Origin: Woeseiaceae bacterium
GTDB lineage: Bacteria; Pseudomonadota; Gammaproteobacteria; Steroidobacterales; Woeseiaceae
Assembly (NCBI GenBank): GCA_021773095.1
Contig: JAJFKR010000002.1
Location: 1-64,000, forward strand
Direction: 5' to 3'
DNA length: 64,000 bases
Part shown: positions 1 to 7,834 of the stretch, in pieces
How the letters are laid out: every line of letters begins with the position of its first letter
Position numbering within the stretch: position 1 is the stretch's first letter
Program-made: the position numbers and the translations under genes
Notes under the pieces: generated by a model
What the model was told of the DNA's origin: nothing
Databases searched by the model: none
The model's input: only the letters and a program-made list of their open reading frames with translations

Positions 1-121
1 AATGGTGAGGGGATGGGGACGAAGTCTCCTACGGTCTGTACCAACAGGTCAGAAGCGCGCGAAATGTCCCTCCCATCCCGGCACCTTCCATCATCCTGAT
101 TTCAGGTGGGAGTTACCATAC

Positions 122-224
122 AAGCGCGCCCTGCGCGCGACTTCTTTCAGGTTGTGCCGCGGACTGAAGCTTTTTGCAGCCTGCGGCTGCCGCTGCGCTT
201 CGCGCGCAGGGCGCGCTCCTACGG
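122..224. repeat. REP/BIME-like inverted repeat
   Basis: Two arms face each other. The left arm (122-140) reads AAGCGCGCCCTGCGCGCGA. The right arm (200-224) carries its reverse complement and ends in CTCCTACGG. About 60 nt separate them, including a GC-rich stretch. The same arm type recurs at 6552-6640, so this is a dispersed element rather than a chance hairpin. A shorter fragment ending CTCCTACGG at 26-35 may be a third, worn copy. The rest of 1-344 holds no convincing gene; the open frame at 2-232 looks random. The stretch must hold the promoter of the lipoprotein gene, but I see only a weak candidate (TTGCAG at 277, TAATGC at 302, with a long 19-nt spacer). Confidence 0.75.
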
Positions 225-344
225 TTGTTTAATGTCGCTCTTCGCAGACAATATTGAATAAAAACAGGCATTTTCATTGCAGCAGAGGGCGGATTGGGAA
301 ATAATGCGCCTGCTGATTTATCCAACTATTAAGGGACCATCCAA

Positions 345-644
345 ATGAAAAAGACCGCACTCAGAGCAAGCGGACTCGCACTCTTCATCGTACTGGCCGC
401 AGGCTGTGCAACAACCGGCCTGGACGACGTTAAGGCTACAGCTGATCGTGCTGCTGCTGATGCCGCTGCTGCAGCTTCTGCTGCTGAAGCTGCACGTGCT
501 GCTGCTGATCGCGCTGGACAGGCTGCTGCTGCTGCTCAAAGCACTGCCGATCAGGCGTTGTCTGCTGCTACAGAATCTCAGGCTTGCTGCGAGGCAAACC
601 GCGAAAGCATGGAGCGTATGTTCAAGAAATCGATGTCCAAGTAG
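345..644 (+). CDS. Alanine-zipper outer-membrane lipoprotein (Lpp/OprI type)
   Basis: This is a 99-aa small lipoprotein. The signal peptide ends in the lipobox LAAGC, with Cys21 as the predicted lipidated residue. The mature part is an alanine-rich helix (about residues 30-75) of the kind that forms the trimeric coil of Braun/OprI lipoproteins, built from repeated GCT codons. The tail carries two adjacent cysteines and ends in Lys. A C-terminal Lys is the residue by which E. coli Lpp is joined to peptidoglycan. The start is supported by an AAGGGA ribosome site 14 nt upstream of ATG. A strong terminator follows directly, and the convergent neighbour encodes an L,D-transpeptidase. The assignment rests on size, lipobox and composition; pairing with that enzyme is inference. 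Confidence 0.85.
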   Translation: MKKTALRASGLALFIVLAAGCATTGLDDVKATADRAAADAAAAASAAEAARAAADRAGQAAAAAQSTADQALSAATESQACCEANRESMERMFKKSMSK

Positions 645-663
645 CCCGGCTACTTAACAACAT

Positions 664-1680
664 CTATTCGGACGCCGCGCTTGTCGCGGCGTTTTTTATG
701 CTGACGCCGACGGCTACCGGAATACCGTCCGAGCGCTCAACCAATACCTCAACAAGATTCCAGTCGAGTTGACCCGGCCTCACGGCCGTCACCGTAATAA
801 ATTGTTCGGTAACGTGTGTCAGTGGATCCTTGCTGACAAATTCCACTTCCGGAATCTCAATGTCGGCATCCAGCTGTTCGATCTGTTCGAGAGACTCTTC
901 CACAAGCGGCTGCGGAACTTCCAGCAACGGATGTACTTCGGCAACCAGTGCTTCGCCATCCCAGCCCATTTTTACCGGCACATCGATAATACGTACCGCG
1001 GTTTTTACACGAATCCTTTCGAATAGAAATTCGACGTCCTCGGGAAACATTCGTATGCAGCCATGCGAGACGCGCATTCCAACACCGGCCGGACGATTGG
1101 TGCCGTGTATCAGATAGCCGGGTATTCCCAGTCGTAGCGCGCGCGTACCCAGCGGATTCTTGGGTCCGGGTGGTACGATTCGCGGCAACGGGTCCCCGTC
1201 TGCAGCGTGCTCATCGCGAACTGACTGCGGCGGATACCAGGCCGGATTCTTTGCCATAGCCGTGATTTGTGTCAGGCCCAGTGGCGTCTCCCAGTCCATG
1301 CGACCGATGCTCATTGGATAAGTATGTACTTTCGGAGTCTCTCCGGCCTTTGGATCCGGGTAGTAGTACATGCGATATTCGGCGAGGTTCAGCACGAGCC
1401 CCGTCCGCGGCCCGGGCGGTAAGACGAATCGATTCGGTAAAACGACTTCAGTGCCTTCGCCCGGCAACCAGACATTCACACCAGGATTGGCGCGTACGAT
1501 GTCCTGATAACCCAGACCGTGATGGCGGGCAATGTCGACCAGGGTATCGTCATAGGTTGCGAGGACCGTCGACAGTTCACCAACAATGTCCTGCCCTTCC
1601 GGCGGCAATTCATAAATTGCTGCCTGGATTGGAACGACGGCCGCAATGGATGCAGCAATGATGAGCAGACGTTGTATCAC
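664..1680 (-). CDS. L,D-transpeptidase (YkuD/ErfK-YbiS type) with LysM
   Basis: A 338-aa periplasmic enzyme. From the chosen GTG start it has a short signal peptide (VIQRLLIIAASIAAVVPIQA), then a LysM-like segment (YDDTLVDIARHHGLGYQDIV...), then the YkuD catalytic domain with the hallmark SHGCIR containing the active Cys, and a C-terminal tail of about 100 residues. Family members exchange peptidoglycan cross-links or attach lipoproteins to m-DAP; ErfK, YbiS and YcfS of E. coli load Braun lipoprotein. The GTG at 1680 overlaps the TGA of the upstream GST gene (GTGA), which suggests translational coupling. A longer frame to 1737 is open but would put basic residues ahead of the signal peptide. 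The convergent lipoprotein gene makes a tethering role attractive, though unproven. Confidence 0.88.
   Translation of the reverse strand: MIQRLLIIAASIAAVVPIQAAIYELPPEGQDIVGELSTVLATYDDTLVDIARHHGLGYQDIVRANPGVNVWLPGEGTEVVLPNRFVLPPGPRTGLVLNLAEYRMYYYPDPKAGETPKVHTYPMSIGRMDWETPLGLTQITAMAKNPAWYPPQSVRDEHAADGDPLPRIVPPGPKNPLGTRALRLGIPGYLIHGTNRPAGVGMRVSHGCIRMFPEDVEFLFERIRVKTAVRIIDVPVKMGWDGEALVAEVHPLLEVPQPLVEESLEQIEQLDADIEIPEVEFVSKDPLTHVTEQFITVTAVRPGQLDWNLVEVLVERSDGIPVAVGVSIKNAATSAASE
672..697 (+). terminator. Rho-independent terminator of the lipoprotein gene
   Basis: The stem ACGCCGCG/CGCGGCGT (8 bp) with loop CTTGT is followed by six T. It lies inside the last codons of the convergent L,D-transpeptidase gene, whose stop is at 664-666, so the two genes share this DNA. 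Confidence 0.85.
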
Positions 1681-2333
1681 TGACCTGTTTCTTCTCTGTC
1701 GATGACTTCGGTTTCGGATTCTGCCGCCAACAGCCACTCCTGCATCGCTTCACTCTCAAGCAGGCGCTGCGGATAAAATCCAGCGGACTCCGGAAGATTG
1801 GTGCCGTAGGTTCTAAAACGCAATACTACGGGCGCAAACATTGCATCGGCAACCGAGAAATCACCAAACAACCAGCCGCCCAGGTCACCGTATTTTCGAT
1901 GACATTCGGCCCATATCGAAATAATACGATCGATATCATCTCCAAGCTCATCGGGCAGTGGGACTTTGCGGCCCATAGCGCGGCAATTCATAGGCATGCA
2001 GGATCGTAGATTTGGAAATCCGGAGTGCATTTCCGCGCAAATTGCACGAGCGTGCGCGCGGGGCGCTGCGTCGGTGGGCCAAAGATTTTTCTCTGGCCAG
2101 TATTCTGCCACTGTTTCCGCGATAGCCAGCGTGTCCCAAACGGTCAGATCATCAATCTGCAACACGGGCACACAAGCAGCTGCGGAGAAACATTTGATGT
2201 CATTGGTAGCCGTTGGCGTATCCAGCGCGATGCGATGCTCTTCAAACGGGATTCCCGCTTCTTTGAGCAACAACCATGAACGCAAGGACCACGAAGAGTA
2301 GTTTTTGTTGCCAATGATAAGTTTGGTTTTCAT
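1677..2333 (-). CDS. Glutathione S-transferase family protein
   Basis: A 218-aa protein with an N-terminal thioredoxin-like GST domain (starts MKTKLIIGNKNYSSWSLR) and an all-helical C-terminal domain containing FGDFSVADAMFAPVVLRF. The NYSSWSLR motif is typical of a bacterial GST branch whose substrate is generally unknown. VPVLQIDD matches the cis-Pro loop that binds glutathione (V-P), and WDTLAIAE corresponds to the E/D-S glutathione contact, here T-L. It is first in a two-gene unit with the L,D-transpeptidase (4-nt overlap). No functional link between the two is obvious. Confidence 0.85.
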   Translation of the reverse strand: MKTKLIIGNKNYSSWSLRSWLLLKEAGIPFEEHRIALDTPTATNDIKCFSAAACVPVLQIDDLTVWDTLAIAETVAEYWPEKNLWPTDAAPRAHARAICAEMHSGFPNLRSCMPMNCRAMGRKVPLPDELGDDIDRIISIWAECHRKYGDLGGWLFGDFSVADAMFAPVVLRFRTYGTNLPESAGFYPQRLLESEAMQEWLLAAESETEVIDREETGQ

Positions 2334-2412
2334 GTCTAAAGCCTGTCTTCCTGTCCATATGGTAAACCATCATGCATTGACCGATATAGGGACTTCCCGG
2401 TAGCCTGCGAGC

Positions 2413-2958
2413 ATGACGATGGAAATTTCCTTTGTACTGAGCGATAGCGACCTGAATTTCTTCCGCAAGGCGCTCAAACAATCTCGTCTCGCCGTGCGCG
2501 ATGCGGATGAGTCCGAAATCATTGACGCAATCAACGTCGTGCTGGATGAGATTCGTCAAAATGAGCCATTACCCGACTTTGTCAGCAAGCGCATCCCCGA
2601 ACTTGAGTCTTTGATCAGCATGCTGACCGACGAAGAATGGCAATTACCGGAGGCCGATCGCGAACGCCTGCTAGCCACATTTATTTACTTTGCTGATCCC
2701 GAAGATATTTTACCCGATCATATTCCGGTTATCGGTTACCTTGATGACGTCATCATCATCGAGCTCGTGGTGCGCGAACTGCACCACGTTCGCGTCGCTT
2801 ATGAAGATTTTTGCAAGTTTCGTGATGACTACGACGATGAAAAGGGAAAGGATATCGATCCGGTTATCCGACGCGACCGAATTGATCGTCATCGTCAACA
2901 GATGCATCAACGGATGCAGCGCCGCTCAGCGCAGCAACAAAAAAGTAAACTCTGGTAA
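2413..2958 (+). CDS. DUF1232 (YkvA-like) protein
   Basis: A 181-aa protein of unknown function. Residues about 90-125 match the DUF1232/YkvA motif: FADPEDILPDHIPVIGYLDD followed by a hydrophobic run (VIIIELVVREL). The family is thought to be membrane associated. The N-terminal half is acidic and helical. The C-terminus is rich in Arg, Gln and His. It stands alone on this strand, divergent from the GST gene with about 80 nt between, and its TAA stop is the first part of the inverted repeat at 2958-3021. Confidence 0.75.
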   Translation: MTMEISFVLSDSDLNFFRKALKQSRLAVRDADESEIIDAINVVLDEIRQNEPLPDFVSKRIPELESLISMLTDEEWQLPEADRERLLATFIYFADPEDILPDHIPVIGYLDDVIIIELVVRELHHVRVAYEDFCKFRDDYDDEKGKDIDPVIRRDRIDRHRQQMHQRMQRRSAQQQKSKLW

Positions 2959-3021
2959 AAAGATAAGGTGACAGTGACCTTATCTCTTAGAGTAGATAAG
3001 GTCACTGTCACCTTATCTTTT
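2958..3021. repeat. Dyad-of-dyads inverted repeat between convergent genes
   Basis: Two 25-nt arms (2961-2985 and 2994-3018) are exact reverse complements; with flanking bases the match extends to about 28 nt, with an 8-nt spacer. Each arm is itself nearly palindromic (AGATAAGGT, seven bases, ACCTTATCT), so it can fold as one long hairpin or as two small ones. The element fills the whole gap between the DUF1232 gene and fabH; its outer bases belong to both stop codons (2956-2958 and 3020-3022). It could be a two-way terminator or a REP-type palindrome fixed at a convergent junction. Confidence 0.9.
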
Positions 3022-3988
3022 AGAGACGCATTAGTACCGAGCCCCAGGTAAATCCACCGCCGAACGCTTCCATCAGGATCAACTGCCCGGGTTTAAGTCG
3101 GCCATCACGAATACCGACATCGAGTGCCATTGGCACTGAAGCGGCTGATGTGTTGCCGTGATCCTGAACTGTCAGGATGACTTTTTCCATCGGCATACCG
3201 AGGCGTTTCGCCATCGCCTGAATAATGCGAATGTTCGCTTGATGTGGCACCAGCCAATCGAGTTCTTCCTTGGTAACACCGGCATCTTCAAGCGTTTCGG
3301 CTGCTATCTTGCCCAGCGTCTTCACTGCGACCTTGAACACATCGTTTCCGGTCATCATGATCCGGGCTGCGTCGGTACCAGCCGCGGCGAGGTTTTTGGA
3401 TGCGCCTACCGGGTAATAGAGCAGATCCTTGTACTGACCATCCGCACCGAGATGGCAGGAGATAATTCCCTGTTCTTCAGACGGCTTGAGAATCACTGCA
3501 CCAGCGCCATCTCCAAACAATACGCTCGTGCTGCGATCACTCCAGTCGATGAGCTTCGTAATACATTCCGCACCCACGACCAAAGCGCATTTCGCTTCAC
3601 CGGCCTTGATGAATTTATCAGCCGTCGTCAGCGCATAAATAAAGCTCGTACAGGCGGCCTCAAGACTGAAGGCCGTGCAAGCCGGTATGCCGAGCTGATG
3701 CTGAATGATGGTCGATACATTAGGAAAGATCAGATCCGGCGTCGTCGTGCCGGTAATTACGAGATCGATGTCTTCGGGCTTGACTCCGGCTGCATCCATC
3801 GCAACTTTCGCGGCTTCGATACACATATCGGACGTCGTTTGATCCGGAGCACAAACATGCCGTCTCTCCACACCCGTTCGCGTGCGAATCCACTCATCAG
3901 ACGTGTCGACGATATCTTCAAGATCGGTGTTCGTCATGATTCGTTCCGGGAGATAACGTCCCGTACCAACGATGCGCGTATAGGTCAT
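3020..3988 (-). CDS. fabH: Beta-ketoacyl-ACP synthase III
   Basis: A 322-aa enzyme that starts type II fatty-acid synthesis by condensing acetyl-CoA with malonyl-ACP. The catalytic triad is visible: Cys113 in EAACTSF, His249 in VPHQAN and Asn279 in DHGNTSAAS. The C-terminal GGGFTWGSVL is also typical. Length is close to the E. coli enzyme. It overlaps plsX by 4 nt and is last in the rpmF-plsX group. In E. coli the cluster continues with fabD-fabG-acpP-fabF; here it ends after fabH at an inverted repeat. Confidence 0.97.
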   Translation of the reverse strand: MTYTRIVGTGRYLPERIMTNTDLEDIVDTSDEWIRTRTGVERRHVCAPDQTTSDMCIEAAKVAMDAAGVKPEDIDLVITGTTTPDLIFPNVSTIIQHQLGIPACTAFSLEAACTSFIYALTTADKFIKAGEAKCALVVGAECITKLIDWSDRSTSVLFGDGAGAVILKPSEEQGIISCHLGADGQYKDLLYYPVGASKNLAAAGTDAARIMMTGNDVFKVAVKTLGKIAAETLEDAGVTKEELDWLVPHQANIRIIQAMAKRLGMPMEKVILTVQDHGNTSAASVPMALDVGIRDGRLKPGQLILMEAFGGGFTWGSVLMRL

Positions 3989-4995
3989 GCAGTTTCCTTT
4001 TGCAGCAGGGTTCCAATTTGCTCGGGCAATTGATTCCGAACCTCAACAATAGCGGTATCTATTGCATGTTGAAATGCTACAGAATCGGCGCTGCCATGGC
4101 TCTTGATAACAATACCATTTAGACCCACGAGAGTCGCACCGTTGTAGTTTCGCGAGTCCATTTCCAACGCCAGATTTTTCAGCACACGACTTGCGAGCGC
4201 GGCCTGCAGCCTGGCGAACCAGTTGCGAGTAAAGGCACGTTTCAGAAAATGATGCACCAGGCCAACAGCGCCCTCAATAGTTTTAAGCGCAACGTTTCCA
4301 GTAAACCCATCCGTCACGACGACATCTGCTTTGCCGGAGAACAGATCATCTCCCTCGATGAAGCCAACGTAATTCAGTGTGCTTTCATTCAGCAGGCTCG
4401 CCGCGTCACGCACGGTATCGTGGCCCTTGATATCTTCGACACCAATATTGAGTAGTGCAACACGTGGACGATCCATACCGACAATATCTGACGCCACGAT
4501 GGAACCCATCATCGCGTATTGGAAAAGCTGTTCGGCGGTCGCATGCGTATTCGCGCCCAGATCCAGCATATGCAAAGTTCCACCTTTTGCTGGAAGCTCG
4601 GTAATAAACGCTGGCCGGTTTATGCCCGGCAGCATCTTGAGTACGAATTTCGCAGTAGCCATCAATGCACCGGTATTACCGGAACTGACACAGGCGTCCG
4701 CGCTGCCGTCCTTAACGAGGTTAATCGCGACGCGCATCGAGGAGTCTTTCTTTTTACGCAGTGCATCAGCGGGTGGCTCCGACATTTCAACGACTTCGGA
4801 TGCATGCACGATTTTCAGCCGGGAGTTGTCACCGACGATACGGGAGACCAGACCCTGGAGTTCAGGCTGATCACCAACGACCACTAATTCTATGTGTTCA
4901 TACTTCTCAAGTGTCGCAGCAGCCGCGCGCACAACAGCCTCGGCACCAAGATCGCCGCTCATCGCATCGAGGGATAGGGTTGCGTGTGTTCCCAC
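3985..4995 (-). CDS. plsX: Phosphate acyltransferase PlsX
   Basis: A 336-aa enzyme that makes acyl-phosphate from acyl-ACP for phospholipid synthesis. Seen: the N-terminal LSLDAMSGDLG, the region SSGNTGALMA, and DLGANTHATAEQLFQYAMMG, all typical of PlsX. The start is GTG at 4995, placed where family N-termini begin; there is no strong ribosome site, and the gene may be read through from rpmF 44 nt upstream. ATGA overlap with fabH indicates coupled translation. Confidence 0.95.
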   Translation of the reverse strand: MGTHATLSLDAMSGDLGAEAVVRAAAATLEKYEHIELVVVGDQPELQGLVSRIVGDNSRLKIVHASEVVEMSEPPADALRKKKDSSMRVAINLVKDGSADACVSSGNTGALMATAKFVLKMLPGINRPAFITELPAKGGTLHMLDLGANTHATAEQLFQYAMMGSIVASDIVGMDRPRVALLNIGVEDIKGHDTVRDAASLLNESTLNYVGFIEGDDLFSGKADVVVTDGFTGNVALKTIEGAVGLVHHFLKRAFTRNWFARLQAALASRVLKNLALEMDSRNYNGATLVGLNGIVIKSHGSADSVAFQHAIDTAIVEVRNQLPEQIGTLLQKETA

Positions 4996-5039
4996 AAACA
5001 GTTAGACCGGCCGCAAACGCCGGCCAGTCCCGGGAATAT

Positions 5040-5234
5040 CTACTCGTCGTCTGCTTCGACTTCAGGTTGCTTGACAACCTGGACGCCGCGGTAGAAACCA
5101 TCGGGCGTTACACGATGGCGCAGGTGAGTTTCACCGGAAGTCGGGTCAACAGATAACGCCGCGTTCTTGAGCTTGTCGTGTGAACGACGTGCGCCGCGTG
5201 TTGCCGGTGTCCTGCGGCTTTTTTGAACTGCCAT
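5040..5234 (-). CDS. rpmF: 50S ribosomal protein L32
   Basis: A 64-aa basic protein beginning [20 protein letters not shown], the L32 signature. The zinc-binding cysteines found in some L32 proteins are absent, so this is the zinc-free form. The acidic tail (EVEADDE) is a small local extension. ATG at 5234 is preferred over an upstream in-frame ATG at 5246 because the family starts MAVQ. It sits 22 nt after yceD, the usual gammaproteobacterial pairing. Confidence 0.95.
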   Translation of the reverse strand: MAVQKSRRTPATRGARRSHDKLKNAALSVDPTSGETHLRHRVTPDGFYRGVQVVKQPEVEADDE

Positions 5235-5256
5235 AACTTTCTCCAATTAAACCCGC

Positions 5257-5832
5257 TTATTCGGCCGGGTCCTTATCGTTCCGTATCATTTGCGCACGTA
5301 GTGCCGCAAACGGTTTTACCAATTCCTCGGCATTATCCGACGGCTCAGTTGCCGTAAATTCCTTACAGTCTGCCACGTTGTCATGCATCGCCGACAATGG
5401 CATTGCCATGATCAACATCTCTTCAACAATATCCCGCGGTCGCACAGTTTGCTCGTCAAGTTCCCAGACTTCAAAGTCCTTAAACCCGTCGGCGGATTGC
5501 TCCGTCTCCAGCAGCAACAGCTTGGGCTCGATTTCGAGCTTGAGCTGAAACGGCTCCAGACAACGCTGGCAGACCGCGCCAATATCGGCCGTTGCACTCC
5601 CTGTAACCATTGGAATGCGTTTTTCTGCATCGGCAAACCCGAATCGTAGCTCACCCAGAACAGCGCTATCGCGCCACCCGGACGGAATTATTTCAGGATC
5701 GAGCGCAGCAAGATCGGCCTCGACAATACGCGCAAGACCGTCGAAAACGCTAACTTTATTAGCAATTTCAACAACTTGCTTGACCGACGCTAATTCTACG
5801 GCGGTGCGGCGGTCTTGCAGCGGATTGCCCAT
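5257..5832 (-). CDS. yceD: YceD family 23S rRNA accumulation protein (DUF177)
   Basis: A 191-aa protein of the DUF177 family, which is linked to rRNA and ribosome metabolism and is nearly always next to rpmF. Seen: the diagnostic CQRCLEPF pair of cysteines near residue 90 and the acidic block WELDEQTVRPRDIVEEMLIM. It heads the minus-strand yceD-rpmF-plsX-fabH unit and diverges from maf across about 130 nt, where their promoters must lie. Confidence 0.93.
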   Translation of the reverse strand: MGNPLQDRRTAVELASVKQVVEIANKVSVFDGLARIVEADLAALDPEIIPSGWRDSAVLGELRFGFADAEKRIPMVTGSATADIGAVCQRCLEPFQLKLEIEPKLLLLETEQSADGFKDFEVWELDEQTVRPRDIVEEMLIMAMPLSAMHDNVADCKEFTATEPSDNAEELVKPFAALRAQMIRNDKDPAE

Positions 5833-5963
5833 GGCGCGCGCATGATAAGGACCCTGAGGGCCGCTGTCAAAGGCTTCTGAGCCGGTGTGGTGACAAAATC
5901 ATCCGCGCCGTTGGCGAAACCCGGTAAACTGACCGGTTCTGGCTTTAACAGTTTGATTTGTTT

Positions 5964-6557
5964 ATGCAAAATCCATCCGCACCGACGATCCTGCTGGCCT
6001 CGTCCTCGTCCTATCGACGTGGGCTGCTGGATCGTTTTCTCGATACCTACGAGGCAGTCACCCCCAATGTGGATGAGTCAAACGATCAGGGTCTGCCACC
6101 CGCGGAACTGGCTACTTATCTGGCACGAAAAAAGGCTGAAGCGATCGCCATTAATGCCCGTGATGCGCTCATTATCGGAGCCGACCAACTGGCTGTTCTT
6201 GACGATCAGGTACTTGGCAAACCCGGCGACCATCAAAAAGCCGTCGAACAACTGCTCGCCGCCTCTGGCAAAGCTGTTACCTTCCTGACAGCGGTCTGCA
6301 TTCTTGACCCGATCAACCGCGTGCGCTATGAGCACACGGACGCAACCACCGTGCGTTTCCGGCAGTTCGACCGGCGACTGGCAGACGCATACCTGCGGCA
6401 CGATGAGCCCTACGACTGCGCCGGCAGCTTCAAGCTGGAAGGCGCCGGGTTCATGCTGTTTGAGTCAGTAAAAACCGATGACCCGACGGCACTGATTGGC
6501 TTGCCCATGATCTGGCTGGCCGATCGCCTGTTGCAACTGGACTATCTACTACCGTAG
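5964..6557 (+). CDS. Maf-like nucleotide pyrophosphatase (YceF type)
   Basis: A 197-aa nucleoside triphosphate pyrophosphatase of the Maf family. Members hydrolyse modified or non-canonical NTPs, and the YceF branch prefers 7-methyl-GTP. Seen: N-terminal ILLASSSSYRR (phosphate-binding), GADQLAVLDDQVLGKP with the catalytic Asp, and YDCAGSFKLEGAG. The genomic position beside yceD and rluC is that of E. coli yceF. ATG at 5964 is preferred to an in-frame TTG at 5958. The TAG stop lies inside the REP-like repeat 6552-6640. Confidence 0.93.
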   Translation: MQNPSAPTILLASSSSYRRGLLDRFLDTYEAVTPNVDESNDQGLPPAELATYLARKKAEAIAINARDALIIGADQLAVLDDQVLGKPGDHQKAVEQLLAASGKAVTFLTAVCILDPINRVRYEHTDATTVRFRQFDRRLADAYLRHDEPYDCAGSFKLEGAGFMLFESVKTDDPTALIGLPMIWLADRLLQLDYLLP

Positions 6558-6640
6558 GAGCGCGCCCTGCGCGCGACCTCACTACAAGGGTCAAAAGCGT
6601 CGGTCGTCACAAGGTCGCGCGCAAGCCGCGCTCCTACGGG
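6552..6640. repeat. REP/BIME-like inverted repeat supplying two stop codons
   Basis: Left arm 6552-6578 begins CCGTAGGAGCGCGCC; right arm 6613-6640 ends CGCGCTCCTACGGG. The arms match the element at 122-224. The TAG in the left arm (6555-6557) is the maf stop. The CTA in the right arm (6634-6636) is the rluC stop on the other strand. The element therefore closes both convergent genes, and could also act as a two-way transcription barrier. Confidence 0.85.
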
Positions 6641-7635
6641 CTTTTTCTGCGGGCCTCGATGATTCCTACCGTCAGGAAACGCTCCAGATCATCGGCGAGC
6701 GGTGCGGTGAAATGCAGGTCATTGCCTCTGTCATCGACGAATGCTATCGACTGTGCATGCAGGAACAACCTCCTTAGCCCGAACTGCTTCGCCTTACGAT
6801 TGGCATCGTCATCGCCATAACGCTCGTCACCTATGATTGGGTGCTCTGCGTGATCCAGGTGGACCCGAATCTGGTGCGTACGACCGGTTAACGGCGCACA
6901 AAGCAGCAAACTGTATCTGCCGTAGGTTCGAGACAGGCTGACCCGGGTCTGCGCCCGCTTGCCCTGCTTGCCACTTACAACGACATGCCGCTCACCATTC
7001 TTGCGGTTTTGAACGTACAGCGGTGCGTCGATTAACTGCTCACCAAGCTGCCAATCACCAAGAACCAGCGCCAGATAGTTTTTCTCGACCTTGCCTTCAC
7101 GAAACTTCTCGTGCAGCTCACGTAATGCGCTGCGACGCTTGGTCATGACCAGGCAACCGGATGTCTCTCTGTCGATACGGTGCGCGAGTGCCAAATCCTT
7201 GAGATCCGGCCGGGCGTGCCGCAATAGCTCGATTACGCCGTGACTGATCCCGCTACCTCCATGAACCGCGACACCGGCTGGCTTGTTGAGCACCAGCAAC
7301 CGCTTGTCTTCATAGAGCACCTTGTCGAGCATAGCGGTTGCCATCTTCTCTGACGGCGGCGCACCTTCGCTGCGAATGCGCGCTGGTGGTATGCGAACTT
7401 CGTCACCCTCACTGAGCTTGTATTCAGCCCGTACCCGACCGCCATTGACGCGAACTTCGCCGCGCCTGAGTAGCCGGTACAGCCGTCCTTTGGGCACACC
7501 GGGCAGTTCACCACGCAAGAAATTGTCGATCCGCTGGCCGGACCGCTCGCTATCGATCACCACTTTGCGGACCGCTGTTTGCGTCGTTCCGGCCAAATCC
7601 TGTATTTTCGCGCCGTTGGGCGGCTTTTCTTGCAT
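6634..7635 (-). CDS. rluC: 23S rRNA pseudouridine synthase RluC
   Basis: A 333-aa RluA-family enzyme. It has an N-terminal S4 RNA-binding domain (about residues 28-90, RIDNFLRGELPGVPKGRLYR...) and a catalytic domain with HRIDRETSG holding the catalytic Asp, plus GRTHQIRVHL. E. coli RluC modifies U955, U2504 and U2580 of 23S rRNA. Synteny with rne on the diverging side matches E. coli. ATG at 7635 replaces an in-frame TTG at 7641. The last codons run into the REP-like repeat. Confidence 0.95.
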   Translation of the reverse strand: MQEKPPNGAKIQDLAGTTQTAVRKVVIDSERSGQRIDNFLRGELPGVPKGRLYRLLRRGEVRVNGGRVRAEYKLSEGDEVRIPPARIRSEGAPPSEKMATAMLDKVLYEDKRLLVLNKPAGVAVHGGSGISHGVIELLRHARPDLKDLALAHRIDRETSGCLVMTKRRSALRELHEKFREGKVEKNYLALVLGDWQLGEQLIDAPLYVQNRKNGERHVVVSGKQGKRAQTRVSLSRTYGRYSLLLCAPLTGRTHQIRVHLDHAEHPIIGDERYGDDDANRKAKQFGLRRLFLHAQSIAFVDDRGNDLHFTAPLADDLERFLTVGIIEARRKSP

Positions 7636-7645
7636 GATCAATCAC

Positions 7646-7673
7646 TTGAAGTGCTGTTGCGGTGTGCTATATT
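7646..7673 (+). promoter_or_regulatory. Candidate sigma70 promoter of rne
   Basis: TTGAAG (7646-7651) and TATATT (7668-7673) are separated by 16 nt. Transcription would start near 7680 and give a leader of about 300 nt before the rne ATG at 7981. This is inferred from consensus only. Confidence 0.5.
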
Positions 7674-7834
7674 ACCGCCCTGTGACGTTCCGGCATACCG
7701 GTGCTCACAGCTTAATATGACTTTTTTTGGTCCCGCGATCTGCGAGACCTGATTTCAGACGGCAGCAACACCGGATTCCGGCGCGCGCCGCAGCGGCAAA
7801 GCCGCAGGGAAATCATGCTGATTTTATTGTGGAT

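Noticed and set aside
2-232. Open frame of 76 codons at the window start
   Set aside because: It runs through the inverted repeat 122-224, has an unlikely Arg/Cys-rich composition and no ribosome site.
445-560. GCTGCTGCTGAT-type triplet repeats as a possible repeat element
   Set aside because: They are alanine codons of the lipoprotein coil; periodicity comes from the protein heptads.
3158-4033. 291-codon frame antisense to fabH
   Set aside because: The opposite strand encodes a complete FabH with all catalytic residues; this frame has no family features and arises from GC-biased codon use.
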